A stretch of 7,469 bases of DNA from JBGQBN01 sp041494805 (GCA_041494805.1 JBGQBN010000094.1:1-7469); one strand, 5' to 3'. Numbered from the stretch's first letter, positions 1-5,888 are shown. A program made the numbers and translations. Notes: generated by a model from the sequence alone, not told the origin.

Positions 1-452
1 CCCGCGCGAGCCTCCACCCGCTCCAACCTACCCTCGCGCCTCGGCCCGCCCCGCAGCAGATGCCAAGCCTCCTTGTACCGCCCATACTTCGACTTCTTCA
101 GCTTGGGATACAGCGCAATGCTCCCCTGCCCTCGACATTTTTCCGCCGGGATGATGTACCACATATCTTCCGGAATCAAATACGCCGCCACAAAATCAAA
201 CGGATCGCCAACGTACGGCCCCCGGCACCCGCGCACCGTGCACGAGTATCCCCCACGATCCACGAACATCGTGGACTTCACCTGCACCCGCACAAACCGC
301 CCCGCGTGCTCCACCGCAAAGTCATAGCGCGCCGTCTCTCCCCACGGCTTCGTCACCTGCAGCCCATGTTCCGCCGCCCGCGTCACAAAACGCAGCTCCG
401 CCCATTCACCCCGCAACTTGGGGTGCTTGATCTTCATCCCGTTATTTTTCAT
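1..452 (-). CDS. PD-(D/E)XK endonuclease-like protein, group I intron endonuclease type (3' end outside the window)
   Basis: This is an open minus-strand frame that starts with ATG at 452 and is still open at position 1, so about 150 residues are visible and the C-terminus is missing. Seen directly: an N-terminal helix with RGEWAELRF (residues 14-22), then ARYDFAV (41-47) and RVQVKST (55-61). This is the E ... D ... QxK pattern of the PD-(D/E)XK nuclease fold, with likely active-site residues E19, D44, Q57 and K59. Next come FDFVAAYL (85-92) and WYIIP (98-102), the usual 'substance known to the user of the site' strands of this group, and a basic C-terminal part containing KLKKSKYGRY. Known: the cyanobacterial intron endonuclease I-Ssp6803I has this fold with Q-x-K in place of E-x-K, and many free-standing relatives exist in bacteria. 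The visible length matches the family. No intron is visible around it. The Shine-Dalgarno sequence is weak, and ATG at 437 (residue 6) is an alternative start. The true role could be a resident or decayed homing nuclease. Confidence 0.75.
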   Translation of the reverse strand, partial: MKNNGMKIKHPKLRGEWAELRFVTRAAEHGLQVTKPWGETARYDFAVEHAGRFVRVQVKSTMFVDRGGYSCTVRGCRGPYVGDPFDFVAAYLIPEDMWYIIPAEKCRGQGSIALYPKLKKSKYGRYKEAWHLLRGGPRREGRLERVEARA

Positions 453-480
453 GAATATTCTTTCTTGAACACGCTCCCAA

Positions 481-507
481 TAAAAAACGCGGCCACCTGC
501 GGCCGCG
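481..507 (-). terminator. Rho-independent terminator of the zinc-ribbon gene
   Basis: On the minus strand a perfect 7-bp stem, CGCGGCC / GGCCGCG (507-501 and 494-488), encloses a 6-base loop and is followed at once by six T residues (487-482). It lies 42 bases past the stop codon of the 549-956 gene and about 29 bases before the endonuclease-like gene, so it separates the two transcription units. Confidence 0.85.
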
Positions 508-548
508 CACTTTTCTCCCAGCTTATTCAGAATGACGCACAGCAAACG

Positions 549-956
549 TCAAGGGAAGATGCCGGAAGTACATCCGATTCGCCACGAGGCCTGGGTCACC
601 CGCCTATCGTGGCCCTGGACCGAGACCCAGAATCGAGGGCGGTCCACCACCGACCGCACCAGTTTAGGCGGCAACAAATACTTTCCAGCGTACGCCCACA
701 GGAAGAACAAAATGAACATAGAAGGGCACCAAAGCAGCGCGAGCACTAGCCAGGATCTGATTCCGAGCAGATATGGGATCAACAGTGCGAGGATCGCAAC
801 CGTCCACGTCATGGTGCGCTGATATGCATCCGAAACCTCAACAGTTGCCCCGCAGTGTGGGCAGGGGAAGGTGCGAGCGAGCTTCACATCCTCCAGCTTG
901 ACTCTCGCGTGGCACTCCGGACACTTTGTGCGCTCGGAGTATGAATTGAATAACAT
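549..956 (-). CDS. Small zinc-ribbon membrane protein of unknown function
   Basis: A 135-residue protein. Two CxxC knuckles, CPEC (12-15) and CPHC (32-35), form a zinc ribbon of the kind found at the head of many small bacterial membrane proteins. Two hydrophobic segments follow, about 50-66 and 69-90, separated only by a short turn containing Arg67, so they probably form a membrane hairpin. A positively charged tail of about 45 residues (KYLLPPK onward) closes the protein. The ribbon and tail should lie on the same side, most likely the cytoplasm. No catalytic motif is visible and I do not recognise a named family. The ATG at 956 is the first start in the frame and puts the ribbon at the N-terminus; only a weak AGG lies about 10 bases upstream. 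The gene is followed by its own terminator and lies 117 bases after the toxin gene, so a functional link to either neighbour is not shown. Confidence 0.7.
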   Translation of the reverse strand: MLFNSYSERTKCPECHARVKLEDVKLARTFPCPHCGATVEVSDAYQRTMTWTVAILALLIPYLLGIRSWLVLALLWCPSMFILFFLWAYAGKYLLPPKLVRSVVDRPRFWVSVQGHDRRVTQASWRIGCTSGIFP

Positions 957-1060
957 AAGAACAACCTAAACCAACACGGACCGTTGGTCTGGAATTGGCA
1001 GTAAATCCAGGCCCATCTTCCGCGAATTCTGACTTGGTTCCAGTTTTTGGCGGGTGGGCG

Positions 1061-1074
1061 GGTGGCGCGCCACC
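1061..1074. repeat. 14-bp perfect palindrome at the end of the toxin gene
   Basis: GGTGGCGCGCCACC is its own reverse complement and touches the last base of the toxin stop codon. It can fold as a short GC hairpin in the 3' end of the toxin-antitoxin mRNA. There is no T-run after it on the minus strand, so it is not a standard intrinsic terminator. It might protect the 3' end or be chance in GC-rich DNA. Confidence 0.4.
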
Positions 1075-1484
1075 TACTCTTGTTTTCCAACGTAGGTCTC
1101 CATAAACCCTCGCGGCGAAACGATGGAAATGGACTTGTAGGTACGCAAACGCAGCAGATGCCGATCACCCGAAACTACAACACTCGCCCTGGCGGACAAC
1201 GCACACTCCAGAATCCGATCGTCGTCCGGGTCATCGATTACAACATTTACTTTGCTCCGAGGAACGACCAGCTCGCCCACGCTCCACAACCCAGGCAGCA
1301 CTTCGTGCAGTTTCGCCTCGTGCCAGCCAAACTTCTCCCCTAGCACACGCCGAACCTCGACCTGAATCGCTTCCGAATAGAAGAGTTGGCATCGTCCGGT
1401 CTGCGCCAGCTCCACGACTCGCCGGGGCACTCCACCGAACACCAGCGCCGAGACGATTACGTTCGTGTCTACGACAATCCGCAT
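1074..1484 (-). CDS. PIN-domain toxin (VapC-like ribonuclease)
   Basis: A 136-residue protein, the usual size for a single PIN domain. It opens with MRIVVDTNVIVSAL, the first PIN strand with catalytic Asp6. The second acidic position is Glu43 in the SEAIQVEVRRVL helix. The third cluster is DDPDDDRILECA (84-95), with Asp88/Asp89 and Glu93. The last is SGDRHLL (105-111), with Asp107. These are the acidic residues that hold Mg2+ in PIN ribonucleases. The pattern (DxNV, DPDDD, SGDxHLL) fits the 'putative toxin-antitoxin system toxin component, PIN family' group closest, so the toxin should cleave RNA when free and be held inactive by the antitoxin. Its ATG (1484-1482) shares one base with the antitoxin stop codon (TAATG), and AGGA lies 5 bases before it inside the antitoxin gene, so translation is probably coupled. 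The target RNA cannot be told from the sequence. Confidence 0.87.
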   Translation of the reverse strand: MRIVVDTNVIVSALVFGGVPRRVVELAQTGRCQLFYSEAIQVEVRRVLGEKFGWHEAKLHEVLPGLWSVGELVVPRSKVNVVIDDPDDDRILECALSARASVVVSGDRHLLRLRTYKSISIVSPRGFMETYVGKQE

Positions 1485-1738
1485 TACTTCCTGGCTGCTT
1501 TTTTGCTAGCTCGAACCTCGTGTACAAGGCGGTCCACATCCTCCTCTTGAATGCCTTGCCGCTCGGCGCTTGACCGTCCGTAGGCGTTGACCTCATCCCA
1601 CCACGAGCGTCGTTCGTAGTGGCGCAGCGCTTCCCGAATCAACTCACTCATGGTGCGGCTCTCTTTCTTCGCAATCGATTGCGCCCTCTTCAGCATGTCC
1701 GGCGGCAGTGTCACCGAGAGTGTCTTTGTGCTTCTCAT
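1484..1738 (-). CDS. Ribbon-helix-helix antitoxin (CopG/VapB type)
   Basis: From the preferred start the protein has 84 residues. KTLSVTLPPDML (5-16) is the DNA-contacting beta ribbon, and the next two helices, LKRAQSIAKKES and TMSELIREALRHYERR, complete a ribbon-helix-helix fold. The C-terminal half, with WWDEVNAYGRSSAERQGI and a basic KKAARK end, is the part expected to wrap the toxin. Start choice: the frame opens at ATG 1756 and also has ATG at 1744 and 1738. The 1756 and 1744 starts lie in or next to a perfect TATAAT (1750-1745), so a transcript made from that box could only use 1738. This start also places the ribbon at residue 5, as usual for the family. Expected to repress its own operon as a dimer, alone or with the toxin. 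Confidence 0.85.
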   Translation of the reverse strand: MRSTKTLSVTLPPDMLKRAQSIAKKESRTMSELIREALRHYERRSWWDEVNAYGRSSAERQGIQEEDVDRLVHEVRASKKAARK

Positions 1739-1744
1739 GGACAT

Positions 1745-1780
1745 ATTATATAGCATGATTCAGCAATACTTAGCATGATT
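1745..1780 (-). promoter_or_regulatory. Toxin-antitoxin promoter with paired direct-repeat operator
   Basis: On the minus strand two perfect copies of AATCATGCTA (1780-1771 and 1760-1751) lie 20 bp apart, followed directly by a consensus -10 box TATAAT (1750-1745). There is no recognisable -35 box at 16-18 bp: the repeats occupy that region. Two binding sites two helix turns apart fit ribbon-helix-helix dimers binding side by side and blocking RNA polymerase. The expected transcript start falls at or near the antitoxin ATG at 1738, and no Shine-Dalgarno sequence precedes that ATG, so the mRNA may be leaderless. Confidence 0.65.
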
Positions 1781-1846
1781 GATGACGCAGATGTTCTTGG
1801 CCTGAGGGCCGCTCGGAACAACAACTCTCTTAGGCGTTCGGGGGGC

Positions 1847-1873
1847 AAAACAAAAGAGGCAGCTCACGCCGCC
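1847..1873 (-). terminator. Rho-independent terminator of ahcY
   Basis: On the minus strand GGCGGC / GCTGCC (1873-1868 and 1863-1858) pair as a 6-bp stem with one G-T pair and a GTGA tetraloop of the GNRA class, followed by TCTTTTGTTTT (1857-1847). It lies 38 bases past the ahcY stop codon and insulates the toxin-antitoxin module downstream from ahcY transcription. The flanking CGGGGGC and GCCCCCG arms (1877-1871 and 1846-1840) could also pair as an outer, competing stem. Confidence 0.85.
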
Positions 1874-1893
1874 CCCGTTTGGCCAAAAGCCAA

Positions 1894-1913
1894 GTGCTGA
1901 ATGCTGAGTGCTA
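1894..1913. repeat. Short heptamer tandem repeat over the ahcY stop codon
   Basis: GTGCTGA, ATGCTGA and GTGCTA follow one another on the plus strand: two full 7-bp units and a partial third that includes the ahcY TAG stop. Just next to it (1879-1893) TTGGC / GCCAA forms a 5-bp hairpin with a CAAAA loop. The function is unknown; it may be a dispersed simple repeat of this genome. Confidence 0.55.
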
Positions 1914-3188
1914 CGTCCCTTCCGACCACCCCGCCAGATACTCTTCCTGCTCCGGCGTCAGCCGATCGATCTTGATCCCCATCGACTCCAGCTTCAACTT
2001 CGCCACGCGCTTGTCGAGGTCTTCCGGCACCCTGTACACCTTCTTCTCCAGGGTCTTCGCGTTCTTCACCATGTACTCGACTGACAGTGCCTGGTCGGCG
2101 AAACTCATGTCCATCACCGACGCTGGATGCCCCTCGGCCGCAGCCAGGTTGATCAGCCGCCCTTCGCCCAGCAGGTTGATCTTGCGCCCGTCTTTCATCG
2201 AATACTCTTCCACGAAGGTGCGCGTGGTGCGCTTGGAGGATGACATCTTTTCCAGCGCCGGAATATCGATCTCGACATTGAAGTGGCCGGAGTTGGAAAT
2301 AATCGCGCCATCTTTCATCACGTCGAAATGCTCCTTGGCCAGCACGTTCTTGTTGCCGGTCACGGTGCAGAAGACGTCGCCGATCTTGGCGGCCTCGTTC
2401 ATGGACATCACGCGGAAGCCGTCCATCACCGCTTCCAGCGCCTTCGTGGGATCGATCTCGGTGATTATGACCTCGGCGCCGGCGCCACGCGCGCGGCTGG
2501 CCAGCCCGCGGCCGCACCAGCCATAGCCGGCCACGATAAACTTCGATCCCGCCAGCAAGAAGTTGGTGGCGCGGATGATGCCATCAATCGTGGACTGTCC
2601 CGTGCCGTAGCGGTTATCGAACAGATGCTTGGTGTCGGCGTCGTTCACCGCCACGATGGGGAATCGCAGCACACCTTCCTTGGCCATGGCCCGCAAACGG
2701 ATCACGCCCGTCGTGGTCTCTTCGGTTCCGCCGATCACCCCGTCCAGCGCGTCCAGCCGTTTGGTGTGCAGCAGGGTCACCAGGTCGGCGCCATCGTCCA
2801 TGGTGATGTGGGGTTTGTGGTCGATCGCCGCCAGGATGTGTCCGTAGTAAGTGTCGTTGTCCTCGCCCTTGATGGCGAACACCGGAATGCCGTAGTCGCG
2901 CACCAGGCTGGCCGCGACGTCGTCCTGGGTGGAGAGGGGGTTCGAAGCGCACAGCACCACGTCCGCCCCGCCATCGCGCAGCGCGATCGCCAGGTTGGCC
3001 GTTTCCGCCGTCACGTGCAGGCAGGCGGAGACGCGCGTCCCCTTCAGCGGCTGGTTCTTGATGAATTCCTTGCGGATGATCTGCAAGACCTTCATCGACT
3101 GGTTAGCCCACTCAATACGCTTTTTGCCCAAATCGGCAAACTCGATATTCTTTACGTCACAATTCACTTGCGTCGGTGTCGTTGACAT
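1911..3188 (-). CDS. ahcY: S-adenosylhomocysteine hydrolase (adenosylhomocysteinase)
   Basis: Cytosolic NAD-dependent enzyme that splits S-adenosylhomocysteine, the product and inhibitor of SAM-dependent methyltransferases, into adenosine and homocysteine. Seen in the 425-residue protein: substrate-domain motif HVTAETANLA (58-67), GGTEETTTG (153-161), VNDADTKHLFDNRYGTGQS (181-199), which holds the hinge and catalytic Lys and Asp, the NAD-binding glycine loop GYGWCGRG (221-228), NSGHFNVEID (299-308) and EGHPASVMDMSFADQA (352-367). It is shorter than the common proteobacterial and eukaryotic form: the roughly 40-residue insertion is absent, and so is the C-terminal Lys-Tyr tail that reaches the NAD site of the partner subunit. 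The end LTPEQEEYLAGW is typical of the short form seen in archaea and Thermotoga. A good AGGAG lies 7 bases before the ATG. It follows metK by 150 bp, with a promoter candidate between them and a terminator after the gene. Confidence 0.97.
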   Translation of the reverse strand: MSTTPTQVNCDVKNIEFADLGKKRIEWANQSMKVLQIIRKEFIKNQPLKGTRVSACLHVTAETANLAIALRDGGADVVLCASNPLSTQDDVAASLVRDYGIPVFAIKGEDNDTYYGHILAAIDHKPHITMDDGADLVTLLHTKRLDALDGVIGGTEETTTGVIRLRAMAKEGVLRFPIVAVNDADTKHLFDNRYGTGQSTIDGIIRATNFLLAGSKFIVAGYGWCGRGLASRARGAGAEVIITEIDPTKALEAVMDGFRVMSMNEAAKIGDVFCTVTGNKNVLAKEHFDVMKDGAIISNSGHFNVEIDIPALEKMSSSKRTTRTFVEEYSMKDGRKINLLGEGRLINLAAAEGHPASVMDMSFADQALSVEYMVKNAKTLEKKVYRVPEDLDKRVAKLKLESMGIKIDRLTPEQEEYLAGWSEGT

Positions 3189-3205
3189 ACTTCTCCTGTG
3201 GCGCT

Positions 3206-3221
3206 GAACAGTCGTCTGTTC
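3206..3221. promoter_or_regulatory. Inverted repeat in the ahcY leader
   Basis: GAACAG-TCGT-CTGTTC is a perfect 6+4+6 inverted repeat lying between the probable ahcY transcript start (about 3224) and its Shine-Dalgarno sequence. It could be an operator for a dimeric repressor or a small hairpin in the mRNA. The arms are too far apart for the GAAC-N4-GTTC LexA box. Confidence 0.5.
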
Positions 3222-3230
3222 TATGGGACC

Positions 3231-3258
3231 ATTCTAATTTGTGGGTTGCACGACTCAA
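3231..3258 (-). promoter_or_regulatory. Candidate sigma-70 type promoter of ahcY
   Basis: On the minus strand TTGAGT (3258-3253) and TAGAAT (3236-3231, five of six bases of the consensus) are 16 bp apart. Transcription would start near 3224 and give a leader of about 36 bases that holds the inverted repeat and AGGAG. This would let ahcY be expressed apart from metK. Confidence 0.5.
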
Positions 3259-3338
3259 CACTCAAAATACACGAACTGGGACACAGGCTGGCCTGTTGAA
3301 ATCATGCTTTGGTGCTAGTCCCGCCGAGACCTGAGTTT

Positions 3339-4523
3339 CTACTTGCGAACCGCCTGCCCAACCGGCTCTCGCAGGCCCGCATCGCTGGCCAGTCTCGCTG
3401 CTTTGTCCGTGGCTTCCCAGGTGAAGTCTGGGTCACTGCGGCCGAAGTGGCCGTACGCTGCGGTCTTAAAGTAAATGGGCCGCAGCAGGTTGAGCGATTC
3501 GATAATGCCCTTGGGCGTCAGCTTGAAGTGCGCGCGCACCAAATCAGGAATGATCGCCGGATCCACGTGCGCGGTACCGAACGTATCCACCATCACGCTA
3601 ACCGGATCAGCCACGCCGATGGCGTACGCCAGTTGTAATTCGCAGCGCTCGGCCAGGCCCGCCGCCACAATATTCTTCGCAATGTGACGCGCCATGTAAG
3701 TCGCCGAGCGGTCCACCTTGGTCGGATCCTTGCCGCTGAAAGCCCCGCCACCGTGCCGCCCCATGCCGCCGTAGGTATCGACAATAATTTTGCGCCCAGT
3801 CAGTCCCGTGTCTCCCATCGGTCCACCAATCACAAACCGTCCCGTAGGATTAATGTGGTACTTGGTGTCTTCATCGAGCAGGTTGGCCGGGATCGTAGCC
3901 TGAATAACATGCTTCAGAATATCGCCACGTAATTCTTCATTGCCCACGGTTTCCGAGTGCTGGGTCGAGATCACCACCGCATCCACCCGAATCGGCTTCT
4001 TGTTCTCATCGTATTCCACCGTAACCTGCGACTTGCCATCCGGCCGAAGGTAAGGAAGCCGGCCATGCTTGCGCACATCCGAAAGCCGCATAGTCAACTT
4101 ATGCGCCAGCGAGATAGGCATGGGCATTAGTTCCGGCGTCTCACGACACGCATAACCCATCATCATTCCCTGGTCGCCGGCGCCTCCGGTGTCTACGCCC
4201 AGGGCTATGTCGCCGGATTGTTTGTTGATGGTGGAGATTACGGCGCAGGTGTTGGAATCGAAGCCGTAGAGGGCGTTGTTGTATCCGATGGAGGAGATGG
4301 TGCCGCGCACCAGACTCTGGAAGTCCACGTAGGCTTTGGTGGTGATTTCGCCGGCGATTACTACCAGGCCGGTGGCGGTCAGGGTTTCGCAGGCTACGCG
4401 GCTGGCGGGGTCATCGGTCAGGCAGGCGTCGAGGATGGCGTCGGAAATCTGGTCGGCAATTTTGTCGGGGTGGCCTTCCGTCACAGATTCGGAGGTGAAC
4501 AGGTAAGGGTTCTTGGATGGCAA
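3339..4523 (-). CDS. metK: S-adenosylmethionine synthetase (methionine adenosyltransferase)
   Basis: Cytosolic enzyme that makes SAM from methionine and ATP with release of phosphate and diphosphate; it normally works as a tetramer of dimers that share active sites. The 394 residues match the family length. Seen: SESVTEGHPDKIADQISDAI (11-30), with the ATP and metal residues His18 and Asp20; the signature GAGDQG (114-119) with MMGYA after it; VISTQHS (184-190); INPTGRFVIGGPMGDTGLTG (224-243); and the glycine-rich phosphate loop GGGAFSGKDPTKVDRS (258-273). The start is TTG at 4523-4521: AAGGAG stands 8 bases before it, and the N-terminus begins a few residues ahead of the conserved YLFTSESVTEGHPDK, as expected. 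ahcY lies 150 bp downstream on the same strand, so SAM synthesis and SAH removal are encoded next to each other. No methionine synthase or folate gene is in the window to close the cycle. Confidence 0.97.
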   Translation of the reverse strand: MPSKNPYLFTSESVTEGHPDKIADQISDAILDACLTDDPASRVACETLTATGLVVIAGEITTKAYVDFQSLVRGTISSIGYNNALYGFDSNTCAVISTINKQSGDIALGVDTGGAGDQGMMMGYACRETPELMPMPISLAHKLTMRLSDVRKHGRLPYLRPDGKSQVTVEYDENKKPIRVDAVVISTQHSETVGNEELRGDILKHVIQATIPANLLDEDTKYHINPTGRFVIGGPMGDTGLTGRKIIVDTYGGMGRHGGGAFSGKDPTKVDRSATYMARHIAKNIVAAGLAERCELQLAYAIGVADPVSVMVDTFGTAHVDPAIIPDLVRAHFKLTPKGIIESLNLLRPIYFKTAAYGHFGRSDPDFTWEATDKAARLASDAGLREPVGQAVRK

Positions 4524-4531
4524 TTTATACT

Positions 4532-4537
4532 CTCCTT
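4532..4537 (-). promoter_or_regulatory. Shine-Dalgarno sequence that fixes the metK TTG start
   Basis: AAGGAG on the minus strand, 8 bases before TTG at 4523. There is no ATG or GTG in frame close by that fits better, and the site supports TTG as the real initiator. Confidence 0.75.
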
Positions 4538-4558
4538 CAAACGATCTGGCAAACGATC
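4538..4558. repeat. 9-bp direct repeat in the metK leader
   Basis: CAAACGATC occurs at 4538-4546 and 4550-4558, a period of 12 bp, directly upstream of the metK Shine-Dalgarno sequence. It could be a protein or RNA-regulator site, or the trace of a small duplication. No known SAM riboswitch pattern is recognisable around it. Confidence 0.45.
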
Positions 4559-4630
4559 CGGAGGCTACGGTCTGGCGGGGAAAATCAGCGCAGAACGGCC
4601 GTCAAATGATCATCTTGGCGTCTCATAGAA

Positions 4631-4648
4631 ACTACCAGAGAAGGTAGT
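4631..4648 (-). terminator. Weak hairpin between rodZ and metK, possible terminator
   Basis: ACTACC-TTCTCT-GGTAGT on the minus strand is a perfect 6-bp stem with a 6-base loop, followed by the short stretch TTCTATG. The T-run is poor, so it would terminate weakly if at all; it could instead be a leader structure of metK. It lies about 80 bases past the rodZ stop codon. Confidence 0.35.
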
Positions 4649-4730
4649 CCGGCGCAATGTTTTTGGGCCCGGCGGGAGCCCGGACCAGCGAGTGGAGACG
4701 GGCTGGGGGCGGGTGGAGTCGGGCGCAGGT

Positions 4731-5663
4731 TTAACGGGGAAGAGATTCCAGGGAATCATTCCTGGGAGGCGGTGGGCGCAGGCCATTGGCGTCAAAGGTC
4801 ATCGCCCTTACTTCACCGTAATCTCCCTGGGACGGCAGGCGGTGGCCGTTGAAAACGAAATCCAAGGCTCCTACATTTCCCGCCTTGATCACAATCTCTT
4901 TTTGGGCTGCGATGGATTTCTCGGCCGGCGCGATCAGGGTGTCCTGCATGATCTGTTTTCCATCGGCGGTGATGGAGAGCCAGGAATCTTCGCGGGCTTT
5001 GATCAGCACCAGAAAGGCGCCCGAGCCGGCCACTGAGATATGGGCCTGGTCAGCCGCGGGGGTAAGCGTGCTCCCAGCAGATCGCTCATCCGGGAGGACC
5101 GGCGCTTTGGTCGCAGGTGGCAGTTTCGCTGCCGGCTCCGTGGCGGCGCCGGGTTTCCGGCCCGAAGCAGCGGAGGTCGCGGCTGGTGCCTGCGCGGAGA
5201 CGTGGGTTGCCGGGCTGGTCGCGGTGGCAGCGGTCGCGACATGCTTCTGGGTTGCACGCGAGTAGAAGCTCCAGAGCGAAAAGCCGAGGGCCACGATCAG
5301 TAGCGCGATGGCGAACACGCCCCACGGGATACGGGCTATGCCATCGCTGTCGGCTTGGCCCCGCAATTCGCCCAGCATTTCGGGAAGCTGGGTTGGCTCG
5401 AGCGCCTCCGGGGTCTTTGGCGGCTGGGCTTCGCCAGAAGCGGTCAGATAGTCGGCGACTGCCTGGTCTTCGTCGAGGCCGAGGTGGCGGGCGTAAGCGC
5501 GAACGAATCCCTTATTAAAGATGCCGCCGGGAAGCTGCTCGAAGTGCTCCTCTTCCAGGGCGCGCAACATGCGGGTGCCGATCTTGGTGGACGAGGTGAT
5601 CTCCTCGAGCGTGATGCCACGGCGTTCGCGCTCGCGCCTCAGTCTGGCCCCGAATGATTCCAT
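4731..5663 (-). CDS. rodZ: RodZ-like protein: helix-turn-helix, one membrane span, DUF4115 periplasmic domain
   Basis: RodZ joins the MreB cytoskeleton to the cell-wall elongation machinery and spans the inner membrane once. The 310-residue protein has the whole RodZ layout: a cytoplasmic helix-turn-helix of the Xre/HTH_25 type (about 3-68; FGARLRRERERRGITLEEI, TKIGTRMLRALE, LPGGIFNKGFVRAYARHLGL); a short linker; a membrane span at about 113-134 (WGVFAIALLIVALGFSLW); a low-complexity Ala/Thr/Pro region (about 140-205); and a DUF4115 beta domain (about 214-293), with DSWLSITADGKQI, a GNVGALDFVFNG core and a final DANGL. A short Pro/Arg tail ends the protein. AGGAG lies 9 bases before the ATG. 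The gene comes 207 bp before metK with only a weak hairpin between. MreB is not in the window, so RodZ function is inferred from domain layout; some proteins with this layout are merely called helix-turn-helix DUF4115 proteins. Confidence 0.85.
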   Translation of the reverse strand: MESFGARLRRERERRGITLEEITSSTKIGTRMLRALEEEHFEQLPGGIFNKGFVRAYARHLGLDEDQAVADYLTASGEAQPPKTPEALEPTQLPEMLGELRGQADSDGIARIPWGVFAIALLIVALGFSLWSFYSRATQKHVATAATATSPATHVSAQAPAATSAASGRKPGAATEPAAKLPPATKAPVLPDERSAGSTLTPAADQAHISVAGSGAFLVLIKAREDSWLSITADGKQIMQDTLIAPAEKSIAAQKEIVIKAGNVGALDFVFNGHRLPSQGDYGEVRAMTFDANGLRPPPPRNDSLESLPR

Positions 5664-5888
5664 GCCACAGTTCTCCTGGGGGTGAGGATAGCCCGCTGGG
5701 GGTTACTTAAATATTAAGGCAAGCGGATGGTGGGGGGTGGGAAATGTTGGCGATGAGGTCTTGCGCTCGATTGCACCAGACGGAGTGCGTGGCGGGTGAA
5801 GGCGCTTAGTGGCGTGCTGTCAAGATTTCAAACACTCGACAGAACCAACTTTGTTATCTGGTCTCAGGTGAAATTGAAGAGTCCATCC

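Noticed and set aside
60..749. Plus-strand open frame of 229 codons near the left end
   Set aside because: It is rich in Arg, His and Pro and lies opposite both the endonuclease-like gene and the zinc-ribbon gene, running through the terminator between them.
970..988. ACCAAC-N7-GTTGGT hairpin before the zinc-ribbon gene
   Set aside because: A 6-bp stem without a T-run; too weak to call a terminator or operator.
2283..3185. Long plus-strand open frame of 300 codons opposite ahcY
   Set aside because: It is the shadow of ahcY: composition is His/Gly/Val/Arg rich, there is no ribosome-binding site, and the opposite strand encodes a full, highly conserved enzyme.
3206..3221. LexA (GAAC-N4-GTTC) box
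   Set aside because: The arms GAAC and GTTC are separated by eight bases, not four, and ahcY is not an SOS gene.
3189..3338. SAH riboswitch upstream of ahcY
   Set aside because: The leader after the candidate promoter is only about 36 bases and lacks the SAH riboswitch conserved core.
4651..4690. GC-rich hairpin with T-run near 4660
   Set aside because: The run of T precedes the stem on the plus strand and becomes A after the stem on the minus strand, so it cannot be an intrinsic terminator in either direction.
4524..4730. SAM riboswitch upstream of metK
   Set aside because: I looked for the SAM-I core and shorter classes and saw no matching conserved blocks. A covariance-model search (Infernal with the Rfam SAM and SAH models) would decide.
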